Part shown: positions 4,954 through 10,100 of the stretch, one piece after another | Layout of the letters: the number at the start of each line of letters is the position of its first letter | How positions within the stretch are numbered: the stretch's first letter is position 1 | Assembly (NCBI GenBank): GCA_900557695.1 | Contig: USTP01000029.1 | Coordinates: forward strand, 1 to 10,100 | DNA: 10,100 nucleotides | Direction of reading: 5' to 3' | Source of the DNA: an uncultured Thermoanaerobacterales bacterium | GTDB taxonomy: Bacteria; Bacillota; Clostridia; Christensenellales; UBA1242 | Position numbers and translations under genes: made by a program | The notes under the pieces: generated by a model | Told to the model about the DNA's origin: nothing | Seen by the model: the letters and a program-made list of their open reading frames with translations, nothing else | Database searches by the model: none

Positions 4954-7900
4954 TTATCTTATCTTTTTCCTAGAAGCTAGCGCAACAATGCCCCCAAACA
5001 CAACTATTGCTAAAACAAACACTATAGCTATTCCAACGCCTGTTAAAGATGTTTTGTAAACAGGTTTAACTGTCATCTCGCCTGTTACTGTTTGCCCTTC
5101 CTCGCCCCAATAAGCAAACTCGTAGCTTAAAAAGAAATTTCCTTGCTTTTCTGGAGCTTCAACATCTTGGTTAACTGGCGAACCATATTCTAGAATCATA
5201 GTTTCTAAAACATTGCCGTCTTCATCAACATAAGTTATTTCATAGCTTCTAATTGTTTGAGAATACTCGGCATACACTGTCATATTTCTAGAAATGTCAC
5301 TTAAACTATCGCTCCAACCAATAAAGGTAAAATCATATGCTGCGGTAGACTCTCTTGTTGGCGTGATATTTGGCAAAGTGATTTCTTCCCCCTCTTTAAC
5401 CGAAACGGTGGCAAGCGTTGTTCCATCGTAGTTTTTAAACACAACTTTAAAATAAAGTCTTTCAGTTTCATTCTCTGTCCAATAATAGCTAGAGTTAAAA
5501 TAGTTAGGGTTTGAGTAGTAGCTTTCGCTATAAATATCAAAGTCGCCCTCGCCAATGTTGTCGCTAGAAACTACCATATTGTTTGTGATAGTAACTGTTC
5601 CACTGCCAGCGTTATCAAAAATTGCATCACCAGATAAAACGCTATGAGTGGTGTTTGTAATAGTGATGTTAACTAAGGCATCTAGCGAAGCATGAGTTGC
5701 CCCTAAAACACTGCCTGCGCTCGACAACACATTGTCAAATATATAATAAACCGCGCCCATTTGTTTACAGCCGTCTATCAAGATATTTATGGCAGACTGA
5801 GTATATAAATCACCAACCCCTGTGGCACCTATAAACCCACCAATCATTGGGTTCTCGTTATACGCCACAACATTTCCCATATTCATAGAGTTTATAATTT
5901 GAAGTTCTCTATTTAAAACTATTCCAACAACACTACCCGCAACCGCTCTATAATAACCATATGAGCTGCCATCATAATAAGAATCGTAGTTAATTCCGCT
6001 TGCCCTTATATTTCCCCTGTTCAGGTAGTTTATTATTTGCAAGGTTGATGCAATTGTGCTAGAAGCGTTTGTAACATAGCCAACGGCTCCACCTGCAATA
6101 GTTCCGCTAATTTCAACCAATGTATAGCAGTTTTTAATGCTAGAAGTTATCCCTTGAAGAGCCACATTTTCATTTAGTCCGCCAAGGTAAGCCACAAGCC
6201 CTCCTGCAATTCCACTAGAAGTTATGCTTCCTCCCATAACCGTAACATTTTCTAAATCAAGAGCATAATACGCTTTTGAAACAACGCCAGCCGCATAACC
6301 CCCTCTCACAACAACATCTTCTATGTTCAAGTTTTTGATTGTTGGGTTTGTAACTGTGCTTTGATTAAACTGAACGCAAGTTGTTCCAAACAAGGCTGGC
6401 AAAAACTCGTAAAGATAATAGCTTGTTCCCGTTGCGTTTATTGCAGAAACAGAATATGCCCCAACTGTGTTCATATTGTAGATAGTGTATCCGTTTCCGT
6501 TGAAGTTTCCTCTAAATGCTTTAATAACCGCAGAGGCCGTAACACCGTCTATAACTGTAATTCTTGTGTAGCCAATGCCTATCCAAAGCTTGCCCGACAA
6601 ATCTATATCGTTTGTTAATTCGTAGTATCTATTTGCATAGATATTGTAGTAGTGGTCGGAAGTTAATAGATTTGCAAGAAGAGCCAACTCTTCGGCAGAA
6701 GAAATTTGATATGGGCTACTCTCGGTTCCATTTCCTCCAGCAAACCCACTTGCAGCGTAGTCAAGCCAGAACCTTGCCGACAATAATGTTGGCATTTGCC
6801 CGCTTGTAACACTAAAGGTTGCAGTTAAATCAAAAGCTTCATTGCCCTCTAGAATTGTCCAGTTGCTAGTATCTTTAAAATATTTTTTACTATCAAAGTC
6901 AAAATCACCCTCAAATATTTCATCGGTAGATAATAAGTTTTTTTCATATTTTATTTCTATGTTTGATGCATTGCTATCAACATATTGATAGCTGCCAACA
7001 ACCTTAGCCGCGTTGTTTGCAATATAAACATTGCCTTGCCCTACGCTTCCACGAACAGTTCCCACTATTAAACCAACGCTCACATTTGTAAGGCTAGAAA
7101 AATCATAGAAACTTGCCGCGCTTTTACAACTGATTATATAGTTAGACACTTTATTTAAAGCCACATCCGCACCGCTAACAAAGCTAAGCGTTCCAACAAG
7201 CCCACCAACGCTAGAATTAGAACTGTTTGTAATTAAATAAGTTGTTGATATAGAGTTAATTAAATATAAGCCGTTTGCACTTCCAACAATTCCACCAACT
7301 GTTAAGCCAGTTAGCGTTCCTGTGGCATAACAACTTGAAATGTAGCCTGAAACAATGTTGCCTGTTGTTTCATCTTTATTAGTTACAAATTCTGCCACAA
7401 GCCCACCAACCATGCCAGTTCCCTCAAGGTCGCCAGTTGTGTAGCTATTTGTGATTTTTTGCCCGCCACCAGTATTTATCATAAGCCCAACAAGTCCGCC
7501 AACATTCACTCCGCTTATGTTTAACGCAGATGAACAACTAGATATTTCCCCCTCTAGTCTACCAACAATGGCTCCAGCATACTCGCTGCTTATAGTATTA
7601 TTCCCAGAGGCTATATTAAGGTTATAGATATATGCGTTCTCGTCCGCATAGCCAAACAGTCCTGCAAACTCGCCCTGCCCTGCAATGTTTAAACCACTTA
7701 TTGTATAGCTGCCACCATTAAATGTTCCATTAAATGGATATGTGCTAGTACCAATAGCTATCCATTCAACATTCTCTAAATCTATATTGGAAGCTAAAGT
7801 GTATCGAGCAGTAGCATAAGCACCATCATCTATATTGTTGTTAACATAGTAGGCTAGCGAAGCAAGATCACTAACCCCACTAATTATATATGGGCTTGCT

Positions 7901-9618
7901 AGCGTTCCTGAACCTTGGAAAATTGTAAGCGAGTTTCCATTCCAAGTTTCCTCGCCCGAGTAGCCAGGAAGATTTATTCCAGCAAAAGCATACTCAATGT
8001 CTTGAATATTGTCACTGCTAAACCCAAGCTCACTTGCAGAGGCTAGCATGGCAACCGCAAAGTCTTCAAAATCTGCAGTTGAGGTAAGCTTTGTTAAAGT
8101 TTGATACCAAAGCTTTAATATATTAGTAGTTGTGAAAAATTCAGGGTCACGGCAATACATAAGGTAGGTTGCATAAGTCATAAGTGTGCTGTTATAGTGT
8201 ATTCCACCGTAGTCGTTTCCTTCATTTGGGTTAGAAGAGAACGGAAACATATTTGTGTAACTATATGTGCAACCCGTTGCCGATGGGTTAGACATGTCCC
8301 TAAAATAGCTGTTTGTTAAATAAACATCTTCCCCCATTCTCCAAAAGTCTGGATCAGAAATATCATGCCCTTCAATAACAGCACCAAAGATATCTGAAAA
8401 GGCTTCTGCTAGTGCGCCTGAAGCATTTTGATATGCAAACTCAACAATACTTTCAGATATAGCATGCTGATACTCGTGCCCAACAACATCTAGCCCCTGC
8501 ACAAAAGAGCCTGTATTGTTATACTGATTTCCATCGCCAAACAAGAAGTAGCCAACTGTTGACGAATTGCCAGCAATTGAATAGGCAGCGTTTTCATAGT
8601 TAACACCATAGTGAACTATGGCAATAAGCGTTATTTCTTTACCATTAGCATTTCTTAGCCCCTCTATCGACACACCAAAATTGCTTGAATCTAGATAAAA
8701 GTCATAACACTTCATTATGTATTGGTAAGCCTGAACGGCAGCAGAGTCGGTAAAACTACCGTCTGCCATATAACTATCATAATATTTGTAGCTATAGCTG
8801 TCTGAGTTTAAACCATTTGTAACAAATATACCCCTTTCTCCGTCACCTAAAATGTAGAAATATTCGCCTGAAGTGTTGCTTGTGTATTTATCTATATAAA
8901 GAGTAACTTTCTCCCCATCATAGTTGGTTTGGGTGGTTGCAACATTTTCTATCGTGTAGTTAGAGGTTGGCAAAGAATCGCGAAGCGAAGTGCTAGTAGG
9001 AATTTTCTCTGTAACTTTTAAAGTTCTTGCGCTAACAAAGACCTTGTAAACCTCGCCATCAATTTCAGCCTCATAAATATATGCTATATATCCCCCAGCA
9101 CTGGTTTTTATGATGTTGGTTTCTAGATAAGCAGAGCTGGTGGCACCTAGGCTCAAAATCGCCTCCTTAGCATCTTCTTCACCATAGCTAATATCAAAGC
9201 TAACATCCTCTAGGTTTAAAAAGTAGGTTCCGTTTATAGAAGTTGCCCTGCCGTAGCTATTAACACTAACATTTAGCTGCCCGCCATAAACCTTATAACC
9301 ATTAAAATATTGGTCGAAGCGATACACAAAGCCAGTAACGCTTTCAACGCATTTATTAAACTTCAAAGCTTCACGGCTTGACGAAAAACCAAAGGTTTCC
9401 TTTAGCGAGTCTAGCATGTTTAAAGCGTCTTCACTAGAGAAAATTTGCGTGCCCACAAAGTCGCCACTAACCATTTGAATCTCACTAGCGCTTGAGGAAA
9501 TCTCAAGGTCGCTAGCCGTAACATTGGTTTTTTCTTTTGATGTTGCAACAACGCTCACAAGCGGCAACAAAACCGCACAAATTATAATATCTATAAACCA
9601 TTTGAATTTATTTTTCAT
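4954..9618 (-). CDS. Membrane-anchored M4 (thermolysin-type) metalloprotease with GLUG and InlB-type repeats
   Basis: This 1554-residue exported zinc endopeptidase should cleave proteins at the cell surface. In order: signal peptide (KNKFK, then a hydrophobic stretch to about 25); FTP/PepSY-like propeptide (about 52-205); M4 catalytic domain (about 222-553); two beta-solenoid modules with GLUG-type GGLVG repeats (about 569-925 and 962-1381); two InlB-type B repeats (about 1388-1524); a transmembrane helix (about 1527-1547) and tail RKKIR. Catalytic residues match thermolysin: HEYQH at 381-385 (two zinc His and catalytic Glu), Glu405 as third ligand, Tyr396, His474 in GGIHYNS, and Asn343-Ala344 for substrate binding. 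Calcium-site acidic residues also persist (Glu416, Asp424, Glu430). ATG 9618 is preferred because AGGTG lies 6 bases upstream; the GTG at 9627 is part of that site. No LPXTG is present. Secreted M4 enzymes usually lack such a tethered C-terminal half. Substrate unknown. Confidence 0.93.
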   Translation of the reverse strand: MKNKFKWFIDIIICAVLLPLVSVVATSKEKTNVTASDLEISSSASEIQMVSGDFVGTQIFSSEDALNMLDSLKETFGFSSSREALKFNKCVESVTGFVYRFDQYFNGYKVYGGQLNVSVNSYGRATSINGTYFLNLEDVSFDISYGEEDAKEAILSLGATSSAYLETNIIKTSAGGYIAYIYEAEIDGEVYKVFVSARTLKVTEKIPTSTSLRDSLPTSNYTIENVATTQTNYDGEKVTLYIDKYTSNTSGEYFYILGDGERGIFVTNGLNSDSYSYKYYDSYMADGSFTDSAAVQAYQYIMKCYDFYLDSSNFGVSIEGLRNANGKEITLIAIVHYGVNYENAAYSIAGNSSTVGYFLFGDGNQYNNTGSFVQGLDVVGHEYQHAISESIVEFAYQNASGALAEAFSDIFGAVIEGHDISDPDFWRMGEDVYLTNSYFRDMSNPSATGCTYSYTNMFPFSSNPNEGNDYGGIHYNSTLMTYATYLMYCRDPEFFTTTNILKLWYQTLTKLTSTADFEDFAVAMLASASELGFSSDNIQDIEYAFAGINLPGYSGEETWNGNSLTIFQGSGTLASPYIISGVSDLASLAYYVNNNIDDGAYATARYTLASNIDLENVEWIAIGTSTYPFNGTFNGGSYTISGLNIAGQGEFAGLFGYADENAYIYNLNIASGNNTISSEYAGAIVGRLEGEISSCSSALNISGVNVGGLVGLMINTGGGQKITNSYTTGDLEGTGMVGGLVAEFVTNKDETTGNIVSGYISSCYATGTLTGLTVGGIVGSANGLYLINSISTTYLITNSSNSSVGGLVGTLSFVSGADVALNKVSNYIISCKSAASFYDFSSLTNVSVGLIVGTVRGSVGQGNVYIANNAAKVVGSYQYVDSNASNIEIKYEKNLLSTDEIFEGDFDFDSKKYFKDTSNWTILEGNEAFDLTATFSVTSGQMPTLLSARFWLDYAASGFAGGNGTESSPYQISSAEELALLANLLTSDHYYNIYANRYYELTNDIDLSGKLWIGIGYTRITVIDGVTASAVIKAFRGNFNGNGYTIYNMNTVGAYSVSAINATGTSYYLYEFLPALFGTTCVQFNQSTVTNPTIKNLNIEDVVVRGGYAAGVVSKAYYALDLENVTVMGGSITSSGIAGGLVAYLGGLNENVALQGITSSIKNCYTLVEISGTIAGGAVGYVTNASSTIASTLQIINYLNRGNIRASGINYDSYYDGSSYGYYRAVAGSVVGIVLNRELQIINSMNMGNVVAYNENPMIGGFIGATGVGDLYTQSAINILIDGCKQMGAVYYIFDNVLSSAGSVLGATHASLDALVNITITNTTHSVLSGDAIFDNAGSGTVTITNNMVVSSDNIGEGDFDIYSESYYSNPNYFNSSYYWTENETERLYFKVVFKNYDGTTLATVSVKEGEEITLPNITPTRESTAAYDFTFIGWSDSLSDISRNMTVYAEYSQTIRSYEITYVDEDGNVLETMILEYGSPVNQDVEAPEKQGNFFLSYEFAYWGEEGQTVTGEMTVKPVYKTSLTGVGIAIVFVLAIVVFGGIVALASRKKIR
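5476..6735 (-). repeat. Protein-level repeat module B (GLUG beta-solenoid) of the protease
   Basis: Module B covers about residues 962-1381. It opens with GNGTESSPYQIS, then DIDL...WIGIG...FRGNFNGNGYTI, GLUG-like turns (AGGLVAYL, AGGAVGYV, IGGFIGA), and closes with EGDFDIYSESYY and YYWT. Spacing from opening to closing motif is about 395 residues against about 334 in module A, so the copies differ by insertions. Confidence 0.72.
6844..7914 (-). repeat. Protein-level repeat module A (GLUG beta-solenoid) of the protease
   Basis: Module A covers about residues 569-925. It opens with GSGTLASPYIIS, then an NIDL...WIAIG...FNGTFNGGSYTI block, several GGLVG/GGIVG-type GLUG turns, and closes with EGDFDFDSKKYF and NWTI. 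The same order recurs in module B, so the two are diverged copies. The similarity is seen in the protein, not as long DNA identity. Confidence 0.75.
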
Positions 9619-9655
9619 ATACAACACCTATAATATCCTTTTTAACAACAGGTTT

Positions 9656-9684
9656 ATTATAATAACTTAAACAAAATTCGTCAA
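9656..9684 (-). promoter_or_regulatory. Promoter of the M4 protease gene
   Basis: On the minus strand TTGACG (9684-9679) and TATAAT (9661-9656) are separated by exactly 17 bp, a near-consensus sigma-A promoter. Transcription would begin near 9649, giving a leader of about 30 nt before ATG 9618. Confidence 0.85.
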
Positions 9685-9705
9685 ATAATCCTAACCTTGT
9701 TACTC

Positions 9706-9778
9706 CTGCTTTTAATATTATGCACATTTCTATTATAATTTTACAAAATATTACAGTGTTATTAACTTTTAAAAGCAG
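9706..9778. repeat. Perfect 10-bp inverted repeat in the divergent intergenic region
   Basis: CTGCTTTTAA (9706-9715) and TTAAAAGCAG (9769-9778) are exact inverted copies with 53 bp between them, their centres 63 bp apart. The left arm lies 21 bp upstream of the protease -35. The right arm directly abuts the TTGACA of the regulator gene. Two binding sites for one regulator is a possible reading, not shown by the sequence alone. Confidence 0.55.
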
Positions 9779-9805
9779 TTGACATATAATAATTATTGTG
9801 ATAAT
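9762..9805 (+). promoter_or_regulatory. Promoter region of the MarR-family gene (two overlapping candidates)
   Basis: Candidate 1 is TTAACT (9762-9767), 17 bp, perfect TATAAT (9785-9790). Candidate 2 is TTGACA (9779-9784), 15 bp, GATAAT (9800-9805) with an extended -10 TG at 9797-9798. Candidate 1 has better spacing and candidate 2 has the consensus -35. Both give starts next to the palindrome at 9805-9820. Confidence 0.65.
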
Positions 9806-9820
9806 GTTAGTTGGCTAACA
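9805..9820. promoter_or_regulatory. Palindromic operator candidate, probably autoregulatory MarR site
   Basis: TGTTAG-TTGG-CTAACA is a perfect 6-bp inverted repeat with a 4-bp spacer. It lies at the -10/start of the regulator gene, between promoter and ribosome binding site, where MarR-family repressors often bind their own promoter. Assignment to this protein is inferred from position. Confidence 0.6.
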
Positions 9821-9837
9821 ATAAGGGAGGCAAAATT

Positions 9838-10100
9838 ATGGCAAAAGAAGAACTTGATATTTGTTATGAACTTAAGAAAATTTCCAACCTAGTTTCTAGA
9901 TTTAAAAGGAAAAATCCGCTATCTTTTGATGGAAAAAAACTAACCCGCTCGCAAGCTCAAATACTTGAGTTTATCTATGATAAATCTAAAAACAATGAAA
10001 CAGTTTATCAAAAAGACATTGAAAAAAATTTTTCTATTCGAAGGTCTACCGCCACCGAGAGTTTAAATAGGATAGAAAGTTTAAGCCTAATAAACAGAAA
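9838..10100 (+). CDS. MarR-family transcriptional regulator (3' end cut by window edge)
   Basis: The frame begins at ATG 9838, with GGGAGG (9825-9830) 7 bases upstream, and stays open for 87 codons to the window end. Full members are about 140-160 residues, so roughly 60% is present. The N-terminal dimerisation helix carries YELKKISNLVSRF. A winged-helix part follows: TRSQAQILEFIYD, then the recognition-helix segment QKDIEKNFSIRRSTATESLN and RIESLSLINR, which fits the usual MarR pattern (Q-K-[DE]-[IL]-E-x-x-F/L-x-I-R-R-S-T). MarR proteins are dimeric DNA-binding repressors or activators that respond to small molecules or oxidation. It is divergent from the M4 protease and probably represses itself through the palindrome at 9805-9820; control of the protease is plausible but unproven. 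Confidence 0.88.
   Translation, partial: MAKEELDICYELKKISNLVSRFKRKNPLSFDGKKLTRSQAQILEFIYDKSKNNETVYQKDIEKNFSIRRSTATESLNRIESLSLINR

Noticed and set aside
6361..6809. Overlapping + strand frames rich in Cys opposite the protease
   Set aside because: They are the antisense of solenoid repeats; the Cys-rich look comes from complementing common codons, not from a zinc-finger pattern.
9619..9627. GTG at 9627 as the start of the M4 protease
   Set aside because: The GTG is part of the AGGTG ribosome site for ATG 9618, and the ATG start gives a normal signal peptide with a basic n-region.

Overview
The window is AT-rich and looks like a metagenome-derived or draft contig from a low-GC Firmicutes-type bacterium, probably an uncultured gut-type Clostridia relative. 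The reasons are strong purine-rich Shine-Dalgarno sites (GGAGG, GGGAGG), sigma-A-like promoters, T-tailed intrinsic terminators, a small HU protein, a thermolysin-type (M4) exoprotein with InlB-type and GLUG repeats, and a MarR regulator. Tryptophan is read from TGG and all five complete genes end in TAA, so the standard bacterial code fits. This placement is inferred from gene content; no marker gene settles it. The first 30 bases are not genomic: they are the end of the Nextera Read 1 transposase adapter, so the biology starts at base 31 and the window's left edge is a true contig end.

Left part (31-4298): an unidentified 155-residue protein on the + strand converges on a three-gene minus-strand operon, and the two are separated by a bidirectional terminator. 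The operon, in transcription order, is a stand-alone GlmU acetyltransferase (left-handed beta-helix) domain, glmM and glmS. Together they cover fructose-6-P to glucosamine-6-P (GlmS), to glucosamine-1-P (GlmM), to N-acetylglucosamine-1-P (the GlmU half). The last step, uridylyl transfer to make UDP-GlcNAc, is not encoded here: the N-terminal pyrophosphorylase half of GlmU is missing. The genes are packed with a 1-nt gap and a 1-nt TAATG overlap, so translation is probably coupled.

Middle (4299-4953): a 274-bp divergent control region lies between the glm operon and a + strand HU gene. HU ends at its own hairpin terminator, which is followed by a second terminator serving the minus-strand gene to its right.

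Right part (4954-10100): one 4.7-kb minus-strand gene encodes a secreted, membrane-tethered M4 metalloprotease with an intact active site. Its order is signal peptide, FTP/PepSY-like propeptide, thermolysin-type catalytic domain, two related GLUG-type beta-solenoid modules, two InlB-type B repeats and a C-terminal transmembrane anchor. It is divergent from a MarR-family regulator that runs off the right edge. The shared 219-bp intergenic region holds a near-consensus promoter for the protease, candidate promoters and a palindromic operator for the regulator, and a perfect 10-bp inverted repeat whose arms are centred 63 bp apart. The most unusual items are the split GlmU and the stalked protease with its divergent regulator. 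No CRISPR array, tRNA, rRNA, insertion sequence or phage gene was seen.
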